64,000 nt of DNA, from positions 1 through 64,000 of the forward strand of contig JAQGDQ010000328.1 of assembly GCA_030141605.1 (NCBI GenBank), in the 5' to 3' direction. A program made the translations under genes and the position numbers. The notes below the pieces were generated by a model, which was not told the origin of the DNA, made no database searches, and saw only the letters and a program-made list of their open reading frames with translations. The stretch comes from Tubiluchus corallicola. Taxonomy: Eukaryota; Priapulida; Priapulimorpha; Priapulimorphida; Tubiluchidae. Shown here in pieces: positions 8,174 to 56,017 of the stretch (within the stretch, counting starts at the first letter, position 1; every line of letters starts with the position of its first letter).

Positions 8174-11083
8174 GTGGAGCCTGAGTATGATAACTTTACC
8201 TTTGTAGACCCAGGTCGTGGTAGCTCAGTTGTGGATTATCTTATTGTACCCCATAATAATATTGAGAATGTAAAAAGGTTCAGAGTACACCTAGCTCGTA
8301 CACTGTGTACAGATGTTAATATGATGGGTTCTAAGTTCCCTGATCATTCACTTATAGAAATGACAATTGTACCTAATTATTCTACGGAGGAGTATAATGA
8401 CAATAATGCACATTCTGTAGGTGATGATGATTTGTATGACAATGTGCCAGTTGATGATAAATATTACAGAAGATATTGTATGACTGATATTTCTGACCAA
8501 ATGTTCTCATCTGACATGTCTAAACAAGCATTGGCTAATTGTATCCAAAACATACAATCTTTTAGAGATGGTCAAACTGAAATTGATAATCTTTATAGTG
8601 AATTTTGTCAATTGTACTACAGTGAAATGGACAAATGGTTGAGATATAGAGATGTGAATCCCAAAGCCAAGAAAAGGCCTAGGCACTCAATAAAACCATT
8701 TTGGACAGAGGAACTTACAGATTTATGGAAAAGTTTATGTGATGCTGAGAAACAGTATTTATCCCTTCCTCAGCACAGTTGTGGACGAAAACAGGCTAGG
8801 AAGGTATTTATAGACTGTCAACACAAATTTGATCAGATTTATAAAAAGGAAAAAAGGAATTATCAAAGGCAAAAAATTTGTGATATTGAACAATTAAATG
8901 TTGATGATCCCAAGTCCTTTTGGCAAGAAATCAAAAAACTTGGTCCACAAAGTAAGCAAGAGATACCAATGGCTGTATATAATGAAGATGGGTCCATTAA
9001 TGTAAATCATGAAGACGTACTGAATAAATGGAAGCATGAATTTAGTACACTTTTCAGTGGACCTACTGAGTGTGGCATCTTCAATGATGAATTTTACATA
9101 AATGCAATGCAACAGAAAGCAAATTTGGAGTCTCAAATTGATTACTCAAATTCCAACATGTTTTTGAATAGGGATATCACACAGGAGGATGTAGAGAAAG
9201 TTGTGAGGAGGGCCAAAAATAAGAAAGCAGTTGGGTATGACAATCTCCCTAATGAGATTTTAAAGCTAAATCAGTCTATTAGTGTGCTCTCTGTTTTATT
9301 TAATAAGATATTTAACACTGGAGTTATCCCCTCAGTATGGAAATATGCCATTATAAAACCCATACCCAAAGGTTCTCTTATAGATCCCAAATTGCCTATG
9401 CAATATAGGGGAATTTCTTTGCTCTCCACAGTGTATAAATTGTATACTGGTGTCATTAATGTGAGATTAGCTGCATACATGGAGGAGAATGGTATTTACT
9501 GCGATGAACAAAATGGCTTTAGGTCGAAAAGATCTTGCACTGATCATATTTATGTGTTAACATCTATACTGAGAAACAGAATGAGTATGAATAAGAGCAC
9601 ATATGCTTGTTTCATCGATGCTGAAAAAGCATTTGATCGTGTAGATCGTGATCTCCTGTTGTATAAGTTGTTATGTCACAATGTGGATGGTAAAATGTAT
9701 AGCAGCATTAAGAATATTCTTTCAGATACCTATAGTGCTGTGAATCTAAATGGTATCCTCACTGATAAATTTAAATGTGAATATGGTGTCAGGCAGGGAG
9801 ACACTTTGTCACCAACCCTGTTCAGCTTGTATATAAATGATATGGCAGATGATGTAAAGTCCCTAAATATTGGTATTCCTGTTGGTAATGATAAGATTTG
9901 TATTTTAATGTATGCTGATGACGTTGTAATTTTAGCAGAATCTGAAGAAGATCTTCAGAAAATGTTAGATAAGATCACTGAGTGGGGAAAGAAATGGAGA
10001 ATCAAATTTCACAGTAAAAAGTCAAATGTTGTCCATTTCAGAAAACCCCAAGTGAATCAAACTGATGTACTATTTAAACTTAGTGATCAGATTTTGAGCA
10101 CTGTAGATAGGTATAAGTATCTGGGGATGTATCTTAATGAACATTTAGATTATAAGATTACAGCACAAGTACTGGCAGACTCAGGCAGTAGAGCTCTGGG
10201 TGCCTTGATTGGTAAATATAAAAAGTTAAATGGGCTGGGTTATTATTCTTTTACTAAGTTATTCAATGCAGGTGTATGTCCTATACTTGATTATGGTTCA
10301 GAAGTATGGGGATATAACAAGTACCCTAAAATTGATATTGTCCAGAATAAGGCATTAAGAATATTTCTTGGTGTTCATAATTTTGCTGCTAATCAATGTA
10401 TACAGGGTGATATGGGATGGTCACCATCTTCAGTTAGAAGAAAGTTATCTATGATAAGGTATTGGAATCGTCTTTTAACATTTGATAATTCTAGACTTGT
10501 TAAGAGAATATTTCTTTGGGACCGTAATACCAACGTTGGTTGGTCATATGAAATTTCTAAAGTCCTAGAGGAAGCAGGGTTCCAGCAAGCTTTTGTTAAT
10601 ATGGATACTGTACCTCTTAGCAGAGCATGGGCACAGCTGTATGAGAAACACTGTGTTGATTGGAAAGCAAAAAATGCAGATTACCCTAAACTTAGAACAT
10701 ATATATTGTATAAGAACAGCTTTGGAGTAGAACCATATGTTTATATTAATATGCAAGGAAAATACAGGTCTGTGCTTGCAAAGCTAAGAAGTGGTACTGT
10801 TCCCCTGGAACTGGAGCATGGTAGGTTTAGAAATGTTAAGGTTGGTGAACGTTTGTGTAAGATATGTTGCTGTGGAGATGTAGAAGATGAATCTCACTTT
10901 ATGTTTGTTTGTACACATTATAGACTAGAGAGAGAAGAATTTTTCCAAGATATTAACATGGACCCGGAACAATTAGATAATGTAAATAAATGGAAATATA
11001 TTATGTCAGAAGAGAATGTCCTTAGGACTGCAAAATATGCTTATAAGATTTTTAGAATGAGGCAAAGCAAGATATATATTTAA
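8174..11083 (+). CDS. LINE ORF2-type protein: partial endonuclease plus reverse transcriptase
   Basis: 969 codons without a stop. The N-terminus is only the tail end of an exonuclease-endonuclease-phosphatase domain: SSVVDYLIVP at about 17-26 and PDHSLIEM further on. The RT domain spans roughly residues 340-630 with PIPKGS, the YRGISLLS block, motif A FIDAEKAFDRV (about 480), motif B GVRQGDTLSPTLFSLYIND, and the catalytic YADDVVILA (about 580-588). Near residue 895 a Cys/His motif (CKICCCG...HFMFVC) resembles the C-terminal zinc knuckle found in many LINE proteins. The protein would prime reverse transcription at a nicked target, but the missing endonuclease catalytic half means this copy should not be autonomous. 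The first Met is arbitrary because the frame is truncated at the element's 5' end. Confidence 0.93.
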   Translation: MEPEYDNFTFVDPGRGSSVVDYLIVPHNNIENVKRFRVHLARTLCTDVNMMGSKFPDHSLIEMTIVPNYSTEEYNDNNAHSVGDDDLYDNVPVDDKYYRRYCMTDISDQMFSSDMSKQALANCIQNIQSFRDGQTEIDNLYSEFCQLYYSEMDKWLRYRDVNPKAKKRPRHSIKPFWTEELTDLWKSLCDAEKQYLSLPQHSCGRKQARKVFIDCQHKFDQIYKKEKRNYQRQKICDIEQLNVDDPKSFWQEIKKLGPQSKQEIPMAVYNEDGSINVNHEDVLNKWKHEFSTLFSGPTECGIFNDEFYINAMQQKANLESQIDYSNSNMFLNRDITQEDVEKVVRRAKNKKAVGYDNLPNEILKLNQSISVLSVLFNKIFNTGVIPSVWKYAIIKPIPKGSLIDPKLPMQYRGISLLSTVYKLYTGVINVRLAAYMEENGIYCDEQNGFRSKRSCTDHIYVLTSILRNRMSMNKSTYACFIDAEKAFDRVDRDLLLYKLLCHNVDGKMYSSIKNILSDTYSAVNLNGILTDKFKCEYGVRQGDTLSPTLFSLYINDMADDVKSLNIGIPVGNDKICILMYADDVVILAESEEDLQKMLDKITEWGKKWRIKFHSKKSNVVHFRKPQVNQTDVLFKLSDQILSTVDRYKYLGMYLNEHLDYKITAQVLADSGSRALGALIGKYKKLNGLGYYSFTKLFNAGVCPILDYGSEVWGYNKYPKIDIVQNKALRIFLGVHNFAANQCIQGDMGWSPSSVRRKLSMIRYWNRLLTFDNSRLVKRIFLWDRNTNVGWSYEISKVLEEAGFQQAFVNMDTVPLSRAWAQLYEKHCVDWKAKNADYPKLRTYILYKNSFGVEPYVYINMQGKYRSVLAKLRSGTVPLELEHGRFRNVKVGERLCKICCCGDVEDESHFMFVCTHYRLEREEFFQDINMDPEQLDNVNKWKYIMSEENVLRTAKYAYKIFRMRQSKIYI

Positions 11084-11288
11084 TACATGACTTGTCCATT
11101 CAGGTATATGTTAAAATTCCATATTATATATTTTCTTTTATTTGATATTCTATGTAAATGAACTGCACAGTTATTATGTGATAAATTTTCATGAAATTGA
11201 CTTGTAAGCCCAAGTGGGCTGGAAACAGCTTTAATAACATTTTACAGTATTAATTAGCACATGAATTATTACATTGTTATTATCATAT

Positions 11289-11639
11289 TGTTACGAAGAC
11301 GGGTTTTGACTAACCCCATAATGTTAGTAATGGCTATAGTCGAGAAGCCCAGTAATGCAAATGTACCTGTATAAAACAGAATGCATGCCGTAATTTGACG
11401 ATTCCAACCTGGCCCTTCTGTCTGTAAAGGTGAATGCTGTAGGTTTGCTCATTTTATACCAAAGTCTGTTCACATGTCATTCTTTTGGAGTTACCGGTTG
11501 TGCAATAAAGTTAAATTTACACTCGTATTCCGTATCTTTTTACTTTTCTCGTCTGCTGTAGTACTTTCATAACTTGTACGCCGCTCGATACATTCTGAGG
11601 AGACGGATCGGCGCCTGAAAAGGACCCGGATCCGTTACA
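11289..11639 (+). mobile_element. solo LTR inside the LINE 3' UTR
   Basis: A 351-bp block starts TGTTACG and ends CGTTACA (TG...CA with short near-inverted ends) and is flanked by the 4-bp duplication ATAT (11285-11288 and 11640-11643). It contains a TATAAAA box at 11370-11376 and an AATAAA signal at 11504-11509, in the right order for an LTR promoter and poly(A) site. No internal retroelement sequence or second LTR is present, so this is a solo LTR left by recombination. End sequence and length fit Ty3/Gypsy-like elements, but that assignment is by inference only. Confidence 0.88.
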
Positions 11640-12216
11640 ATATGTTTATGTCAATAAAGATATTCAATCAATCAATCATTGAAAGGAAACATACTATTTT
11701 TCCAAAAATGACTTACGTGAAAGAATTATTAGCACACGAACATAATTTCGCGTTCACTCCATTAGTTCTTCGCTGTTAGATGCATTTCGCCATTCACTAG
11801 TTCGACGGGCACTAGCGCGTGCATTGCACAAAAAACAGGGCTGTACCTCTCGGTTCAAATGAGTTAGTTTGTGACGAACTACACACGTTCGGCAGTTCAT
11901 GCGTGAGCACAGCGGTAAATTGGAAATTTGAATTTTTATCTTAAAACTTGTCTAGTTTTGGTACAACACACTGAATATCTTACGGTAGCACCGTACTTCA
12001 ATTTCGCTTTCGCAAACACATGCAATACGCTCGTAGACTATTTTTGCTGTTGAAAATTGTTAGTTTGTGATGTCATCAATAGTCGGGCTCGCCCGCCTTT
12101 AATTAAGTTTTAATATTTTATTTAGCTATCACGAACGCTTTTGCAGCATTAATTGTGGTAAAATGTATACTTTTTTATCGGACTTGAAAATTTGGTAGTA
12201 TCTAAAAGTCATCCGT

Positions 12217-12926
12217 TGTTCCTATAAGAAGGCAGGCCTACTAGCTGCTGCCACGGTAGGTTACAGAATAGGGCTTTTATCACGTTATTTATTTGGTCCA
12301 ATTCACTTATATCCGTAAACTTGTCAATGTTACTCTACATCGCCCACGAACACCGAGTGCTAAACACCCAAGTGGTTTGAATTTTCAGGTATCTTTCATC
12401 ACACGGCGCGGAAATAATTTTTAACTGACTGAGTCCACCCGCATTGCGAGAGTTATTTTGGATGCTACTTCGGTCAAAATTTAAACTGGAGGCTCCTAAA
12501 ATCTTCATAAAGACATGTCGGATTACATGACGGTAGAATGTTCCAAAAAGTGCTATTTGGACGCCATTTTGGACGCCATGCTGTGGATGATAACCTACAT
12601 TATGGCCAAAAAACGTTCAGGGGGGCTATAGTGATTCTTATGGTATACCACATTTGAATATTCTGTAAATTAGAGTTTTTGTTTGAGTCCGCATGTTTCC
12701 GAACTTGTTTAAAAACTTCGATTTATGCATCATCATCATCAGCAGTGCGTTTATGTAGTGTCCGTGTTTACGTGGAAAGCTTGTTCACGAGTACGACCCG
12801 AGTTAACATTAAGCTAGTTATGATTGTGGTGGTGACGTTGATGATGATGATAACAACGACAACAACAATAACAATAATTGTAATTGTGTTTTCCAATTTA
12901 TCCGTGTTCTTCTGTACTTAATTACG
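12217..12926. other. non-coding stretch, no gene recognised
   Basis: I see no coding or RNA gene. The 80-codon frame at 12679-12921 is partly a simple ACA/ATA repeat translation. Confidence 0.4.
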
Positions 12927-13140
12927 TGTTTTTCTTTTGGGTTTTCTATGCTTAATATTAACGACAGTGTTTTTTCTTTTGAGTTTTCTATGCTTAATAT
13001 TAATGACAGCGTTTTTCTTTTGAGTTTTATATATTTAATATTAACAACAGTATCTTTTCTTTTGAGTTTTGTATGCTTGCTATTAACGGCAGTATCTTTT
13101 CATTCGAGTTTTTTATGCTTAGTATTAAAGAGAGTATTTT
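12927..13140 (+). repeat. diverged tandem repeat, about 42-43 bp x 5
   Basis: Five consecutive units share the pattern CTTTTGAGTTTTCTATGCTT followed by AATATTAACGACAGT, with increasing divergence toward the right. The 65-codon plus-strand frame is a translation of these units. Confidence 0.85.
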
Positions 13141-14241
13141 TGTGATTATTCAGGTGCTTAATTGGCAATTGATTTCATCTGCGCTCTATTGGTGATTATC
13201 TTTTGCTTTAGTACCTTTCTAACACTGAATTATTGATTTTATGCTTTGTTATGTGTCCCAAATTTTCCGCTTAATAATTAATTGCGTTATTATTATAAAA
13301 TTGAAAAATAGTTTTGAAATTTTTGTGTGACAGTTCTTTTTTTCTCTTACCAGCGACAGCAACAACTCGCTCCACTCCCATTGGCTTTGAACCAAACACT
13401 TCCAAGTCATTTTCGCCAAACGTTAGCGAAATCGTTTATGAAGCACAAAAGCGTTACTATATTAAAAAAATTCACTCCACTTCGACACGAACCCAGACCT
13501 CCTGCTATCCGATTTCTTCACACCTTTACTATTGGATCTTCTATCAACCATTTCCACACGACTTAGCAGCACTAAGTTTCAAGCATCATAAAAATTCTAT
13601 AGAAAGCTTACAGCACACCGTTTCTCCTGATACACAAATGCCACAGGATGCTATAATGATAGCAGCTATTATTACACAGACGGGAATATGGCGCATACGT
13701 GGCTTAACGAGCCATGGGATTATATTTGCGTAATTATTCAGTCAGACGTTCTATTCCAAAACAACAACCTTTCAAAACAATTTGCCACTTACCGATATTA
13801 AATTTATCGATTTCGATTAAAAAGCGTTTACAATAAGCACCGGATGTATTTCATCCATTCAATACGCCAACATTCACTGCCTTTAAAAACATGAATTTAA
13901 TTTTATTAATTAGAGATAACGAATATGACCCAATAGACTTGCTTAATTAACAGATATTAGTTTAATAATAGATCGGATTAAAAATATGGCGTTGAATATG
14001 ACTTTTTGGGAAATTGAAGACTGTTCTTTGAAGAATTATGATACGTTTGCACGCGGGGAATTGAAAATATCGTAATTGTTAAAAGGCAATTAGCTTAATT
14101 ATCAACATGAAGAAATAACAAAATTAAAATAAGTTTAGCGTTACGGAAAAACCAGTGTCGGTACTAACGTTACAGAAATATATTATACCTGTTGAAGATA
14201 CGGTCAAACAGATAACGGAATCGAGTGCAGTTACAATGAGA
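13141..14241. other. non-coding stretch; a 139-codon frame without support
   Basis: A 139-codon plus-strand frame at 13314-13733 is the only notable open frame. It has no recognisable motif, no signal peptide and no second frame support, so I do not call it a gene. The remainder is AT-rich and featureless by eye. Confidence 0.35.
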
Positions 14242-14806
<565 letters not shown>

Positions 14807-14808
14807 AC

Positions 14809-14842
<34 letters not shown>

Positions 14843-15480
14843 ACTAACCCATAGTGCAAAATGATACCATTAACTCGCATAAAATAATACCATATACTCG
14901 TGTACGGTAATTGGTTGCTAAGAAAATAGTTTCAAATAAAACGAAAATTACGCTTGCTCACTGCAAATAAAATATTGCAAAATTAGAACAAAACTTCAGA
15001 CGTACAAACAGACTGACTTTTCGGGAATCAGATTTTATTACATAATATCAGAAATAAATAATATTTCGTGAACAAACTGTGCTGTAAGCGGAATGTATAT
15101 AACGAAAGTGTCTGCATAATCACCATAACAAATCATTAATAATTTTTCATTACATCATAACATTAATGACGTCATAAATCATTACATCATAACATTAATG
15201 ACATCATAAATCACAATAATGATTTACACGTCATCAACTCAGTCTATCTTTGTTCATTAACAAAAGGCAGCAGAATAAATGCTAGAATAAGTATAGAAGC
15301 TGTAACCAATTTTACAATCTTACAGTGCAGTGATGAAAGTTACACCAAGTTTTAGTGAATGGGTAACATTCTTGGGTGTTTTTAGTGAATGAGTAAATCC
15401 AGTGGGTAACATTGACATTGGCAAAAACTTCGTGTGGCAGTTGTGTTACCTCAACGATATTTTATATTATAGTAACAAGC
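14807..15480. other. non-coding stretch with a short direct repeat
   Basis: A (TTA)n run opens the stretch. At about 15152-15215 a 34-bp unit containing TCATAACATTAATGACGTCA is repeated twice in tandem; the first copy carries the CRE-like TGACGTCA and the second has TGACATCA. No gene seen. Confidence 0.45.
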
Positions 15481-15483
15481 AGG

Positions 15484-15872
15484 ACCAGATTACATTACGC
15501 CGGGTTACGACCTTTTGGGGGCACTAGGCTAATGAAATTATGGGGTCCCCTTTAGATGGAGCCAATCTGTAATCGCCTGCCCCGTCTTAAATATTTTTTT
15601 ACTCGTGATATAATTTTGGGACATTTACATACCTTGACGTAAATTTATTGCATTTTTTAAATAATCTAGAATATCTATATTTTGCCTGTCAATAAAACTA
15701 TTGATGTTGAAACAGTAAAGTTGAAATTTTATTTTAGGTTAAATTATGCTCATTTTTCAAAAAAAATATATCTGAAAATGTTTAGACAGGGTCCCTCAAG
15801 CTTGAGGGGGACCCCTAAGTTACAGCCTATAACAGCCCTAAGAAAACCCAGTCCTGGCTTAAACGCAACAAA
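15484..15872 (+). repeat. short interspersed DNA element (related to 50768-51618)
   Basis: The left part resembles the element at 50768: GACCTTTTGGGGGCACTAGG versus GACCTTTTGTGGGTCCCAAG, each followed by CTAATGA, a GGTCCCC/GGAACCCCC segment and later GTCTTAAATATTTTT/GTCTTCAATATTTTT and TTTGCCTGTCAATAAAA. The ends (GCAGGACCAGAT on the left, AGTCCTGGCTTA on the right) are weakly inverted. Terminal CAGGGC(A/C)GGAT-type ends are seen in hAT-like non-autonomous elements, but no target duplication was found. Confidence 0.5.
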
Positions 15873-16269
15873 GATCACACCATCGAACACAATGCTTCGA
15901 AACGAATACTTTCAGTCACAGTGAATTACTGACTGGAAAGACTTTTTCATATCAAAAATTATTTTTTTAATTATTTATATGTTGTCTTAATTTCAAAGAT
16001 TAATATCAATGACGTCATTAAGAATACGAACGTGCCAGTTTTTTTAATAACGCGGAACACATCCGGGCCACAATTGTTGAATTTCAGAACAGATATTAAA
16101 AAGTCGAAACACAACCGCGAGTTGAACCAGGAATCTCTCGCTCACAAGACAAAAACCGTCAAAAAATCTAAACTTGTAAGCTCGACCACCCTGGCTAAAA
16201 TTCAGGCTACGCAACGACTAGTGAATTTTCAAACCAAATTTACTAGAAAAACGAAAATGTGAAAAAAGT

Positions 16270-16375
16270 GGGACATCACTTGGATTCGAACCCGGCACAT
16301 CTACCTTACGAGTTAGCTGTCACAACGTTTATCTGCTGAGGATCCCAGGTTCAAATATAGGTTGTGTCCCGACTT
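16270..16375. repeat. tRNA-like fold-back sequence
   Basis: On the minus strand there is a B-box-like GGGTTCGAATCC; on the plus strand an analogous GGTTCAAATA. The block begins GGGACA and ends TGTCCC. It looks like two diverged tRNA-like halves facing each other, probably a SINE relic. I could not fold a sound tRNA cloverleaf. Confidence 0.35.
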
Positions 16376-16629
16376 TTTCATATTTCCTGTTTTTCGAGGA
16401 AGTTTGGTTATAAAATCCAACAAATGTGGCTTGTTTCAATCCATCATATTACATTCTTATTCTTACATTCTCTACGTACAATTACCATTAGCACATCTAA
16501 AATAGGAACTAAAATAGTAAAGTAACAATTAAAAAGTTCTTGTGCGAATAAATCTCTACTCTAGATAAAACTCTGCAAATAAAGTATAATCCAAATACAT
16601 AAAATCATTAGTATTCGAAAAACAAGCTA

Positions 16630-17467
16630 CAGTAAACTCCACATAACTCAAATTGTCGACTAACTCAATTAATTTCAACTGAACGGATGAAAACCTTCGT
16701 TTTTCCCACTTAACTCAAAATATATAACTCAAAATTTCGCCTAACTCAAATAAAAAGATTATGGCCTATTTAACCAAAATACATGTAATTTACTTCGATT
16801 AACTCAAAGATGCAATTTAAACTCTAGATAACTAAAAAAGTTTTGAACATTTCAAAAACAGTATAATCTCCCGGGATACAGGGTGGTGTACGTGTCCTTT
16901 TGTAACACAGTGTTATGTACGTGTCCTTTTGTAACACAGTGTGATGTACGTGTTCTTTTGTAACAGTGATATGTACGTGTCCTTTTGTAACAGTGTTATG
17001 TGAGTGTCCTTTTGTAACACAGTGTTGTGTACGTGTCCTTTTGCAACACAGTGTTATGTACGTGTCCTCTTGTAACACAGTGTTATGTGCGTGCCCCTTT
17101 GTAACACAGTGTTATGTGCGTGTCCTTTTGTAACACAGTGTTGTGTATGTGTCCTTTTGCAACACAGTGTTATGTACGTGTTTTCTTGTAACACAGTGTT
17201 ATGTACGTGTCCTCTTGTAACACAGTGTTATGTACGTGTCCTTTTGTAACATAGAAAATCGCATATCAAAACGTAATTTGTTACTCTTTATGTAATTGTC
17301 ATCAAATCTCGACGTTTATGTACAGAAGGGTTGACTTTCTGCCTTTCATATTAATCTCACCGTCTGGAGGAAGGTGTTTAGAGTTTCAATGATAAAAAAA
17401 GGTCAACATCGCCTAATTCAAAGCTTTTGTTCGATCCGGTTGGACTCGAGTTATGCAAAGTTTACTG
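16630..17467. mobile_element. pogo/Tigger-like non-autonomous DNA transposon
   Basis: The ends are inverted repeats: CAGTAAACTCCACATAACTC at the left and, in reverse complement, CAGTAAACTTTGCATAACTC at the right. The element is flanked by TA (16628-16629 and 17468-17469), the expected target duplication of Tc1/mariner/pogo elements. TAACTCAAA-type motifs recur many times in the subterminal regions. There is no transposase. The middle is a 29-bp minisatellite. Confidence 0.82.
16886..17252 (+). repeat. 29-bp minisatellite inside a DNA transposon
   Basis: About 13 units of roughly 29 bp built around ACACAGTGTTATGTACGTGT and CCTTTTGTA, some lacking a few bases. It sits wholly within the TA-flanked element at 16630-17467. 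The 84-codon minus-strand frame is a translation of the repeat. Confidence 0.93.
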
Positions 17468-17469
17468 TA

Positions 17470-18678
17470 TTAATAAAAAGTACAACAGATATTACATAAG
17501 AAAATAGCAAAAATAAACTGCCACATAGAAAAAAGGATCACATTATTAGGAACTTTGTGCATAAACATCGGGTAAAATAATAGATCAGATCATTACGTAA
17601 CTTTGTGATAATAAACCATTATAATAAACAAACAATATTACAGCTTTGCAAGGTATAAAAGTCAGCAAAAATATACAAAATAATTAAAAAATAAAAACAA
17701 TATTGCGCGTAAAAAAATTTAGCTCTTCCTAATCAACTTGCATTGGGAATCGAATGCTAAAACTCTTATAATCGCTGTACTGTATGTACATAACAATGTT
17801 GTTTAACACAGACTATTGGAAGCAATGCTATGAAACCAAAGTGTGAATTTAATAAGTTCAGAAGATCACATAAACACGTCATAAGTTTTTCCACCTGTAA
17901 TTAAGTCTTCAGTAATTAAGTAAAAAAGTAATGAGTTCTCAGTTCTGTTCTTGAGTCAAACATCACAAAATGGTACTTTCATCTATTGAAGGATGGCTCC
18001 ATTCGATGATCATTACGGCCTTTCGACATCCTATTTCCATTATGATATTCAAATACATTTCTCTGTTTCACCACGTATACGGAAATAAACGTACGTTTGA
18101 ATTGAACTGAATTCATTTCAGTACTCGTTTTTCTCATTATCCAATATTTGCATTCTAAAAATTAGAGAATCAATAACAATTTAAATACGTCAATATCATT
18201 TAAAATACCGCGTCTGCTTTGCGTGAGAATTTTTCAATTGCAAACTTCTTACGACACGCTAACAATGCTAGGGAGTAAAATACTAGCAGTCCATAAATTA
18301 ATATTATACACGAGATAAGTTACCAATTAAATAATAATAGTAATATATCGTAAACCCACAATTATTAGCACAAAATATCAACATATCGACACGTTTACCT
18401 GCAAAATATTTACACAAACATTGTAGACAAAGAAAACTGTTAAAATACTTGAACCGGTAACAGTCAGCAAAACAGCTTTTCTTAGACTGAGATTTGCAAA
18501 AGTGAGAATGAAAATGTAAATTTTAATCATAATCAAACTAAGCGTTGTTCATCTAACCGTTTTAATTATCTTAATTAACAATTGGAATAGTTATGTATAT
18601 TTTGTGACAGAAATGTTTTCCTGTTAAACTGTTCTCCTGTAAATCTTGCAGCCTGAGGCAACTCGATCAGCATTTATT
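17470..18678. other. non-coding AT-rich stretch
   Basis: No coding or RNA gene, and no repeat that I could pair with another part of the window. Confidence 0.4.
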
Positions 18679-19306
18679 TGTGTGCCCATTCAGCAAAATC
18701 GTCCATAAGTCGGCAATTAACGTTTTCTAGTTATTCACATTTTCTGCCTCGCCATTTCATGAGGATGATTTAGATACCAAGTTCATCGCTCTATGTTATT
18801 TCTAAGCAGAGATAATCCACGTTGAAGTTGAGGTGCAGGCTACACACTGAAAAACTTAATCTTGAGAAAATCCCTGTTAAAGTCAGCCATTGTTTTTTGT
18901 CGCGCTTCTACAAAACACTTAGCAACTGCACAAATGTTGGTTGCTATGGAATACAGTAGATGGCTCTTCCCGACGTAGGTCTGAGCTTGGCAACAGAAAA
19001 AAACAGAAGCAAAATAATGGCTTCCACAAGCTACGATCGGAGTTTGGAAATACAAGTTTTTTACAATTGCAGTACTAGTGTCTAGGCATAAAAATATGCA
19101 CTGGATTATAAAATTAAATTTTTAGTATTTTTTGGACATTTTCTTGATAATCTGATGCTAGAATAGAGAAGTCCAATATATTTAGTGTGCGTTTTTATAA
19201 AAAAATTAACATTAGACCAAAATTTTGGGTCACTCTACTTTGAAGCATCATAATGTAGTTTTAACTATGCAGACTTATATACAATTTTAGTTTGCAAGCA
19301 CACATT
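18679..19306 (+). mobile_element. terminal-inverted-repeat element, family B copy 1
   Basis: The element starts TGTGTGC, then CAAAATCGTCCATAAGTCGG. It ends with a degraded mirror (GCAGACTTATATAC...) and GCAAGCACACA. A second copy in opposite orientation lies at 26176-26824 with the same ends and matching interior (for example AACTTCAACGTGGATTATCT on that strand). No transposase is present, so this is a MITE-like non-autonomous element. A clear target duplication could not be found. Confidence 0.75.
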
Positions 19307-19904
19307 GGCTGTTTGCTAAAAGCAATTATTTCAAATATGTATTTATGAAAAAACTAAGCGAGGAATTCAGTTAGTAGCACATTTGGAGCTTTTAGATACG
19401 GTCGGTAGGGTACTGTTAGGCACTCCTTTAATCTTACTTTGTTTTTGTGTAGTTCCATCAATATGCTACTGGCTGTTGTATATTAAGTGCATATAAAATA
19501 CAGGAATATAAACCAAGTAACTGAGGGAATGAAAGACATATTATGTGAATAAGTCTTTTCGCAGTTTCGTGTGGGTAAAGCAAAGCTATATGTCATATCA
19601 GTTCGGTAATTTCAGTTGTTTCACGTGGCCTTTACTTAATTATGTATCAGTCTGTGTGTAGAGTGATTTACTAGCAGGATCTTGTTTTACATGTTTACTC
19701 ATGTTTACAAGAAGAGATTTTTGTTTGCCAGATCGTAAAGAACTCGTTGTCCCAAAAGTAAGACATAAACTAAATGTTTACGGGCAGTGCACTATGCCGT
19801 GATTAACAGCGACGACAATAACGACTAGTTCATGGAATTATTACAAATATACAGTAGACGTTACGCTAGAATGTGTACATGAGAGTCGAATGCATGTATG
19901 TGCA
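19307..19904. other. non-coding, probably LIMK 3' UTR and flank
   Basis: This lies directly downstream (minus strand) of the LIMK stop codon. No other gene seen. I could not pick a confident polyadenylation site. Confidence 0.4.

Positions 19905-56017
<36,113 letters not shown>

Larger units (their letters stand above)
8139..11677 (+). mobile_element. 5'-truncated LINE with open ORF, inserted in repeat family A
   Basis: The element interrupts family A and is flanked by a 7-bp target duplication ATTGAAA (8132-8138 and 11678-11684). It starts inside the endonuclease domain, so its 5' part is missing. A 3' UTR follows the ORF (with the small hairpin AGCCCAAGTGGGCT near 11210), then AATAAAG and a (TCAA)n tail at about 11664-11677. 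The 3' UTR is itself split by a solo LTR. The open reading frame and readable target duplication suggest a fairly recent insertion. The clade cannot be fixed by eye; the apurinic endonuclease plus RT layout and simple tail fit CR1/Jockey-like LINEs. Confidence 0.92.
8077..12216 (+). repeat. dispersed repeat family A, copy 1 (split by a LINE)
   Basis: The two outer parts, 8077-8138 and 11685-12216, are halves of one roughly 600-bp repeat. The same sequence is found uninterrupted at 31293-31935 (plus) and at 21056-21660 and 41066-41650 (minus). The left end begins near GCAAAACCGGACCCAATC, shared with the copy at 21660. The body includes the conserved block TTGTGATGTCATCAATAG. No terminal inverted repeat or coding capacity was recognised, so it is best called an unclassified short interspersed family. 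Confidence 0.85.

Noticed and set aside
13314-13733. 139-codon hypothetical gene
   Set aside because: No motif or conserved pattern by eye; length is within chance for the window. Transcript evidence would be needed.
16270-16375. Functional tRNA gene
   Set aside because: B-box-like motifs appear on both strands but no acceptable cloverleaf could be drawn; more likely a SINE relic.
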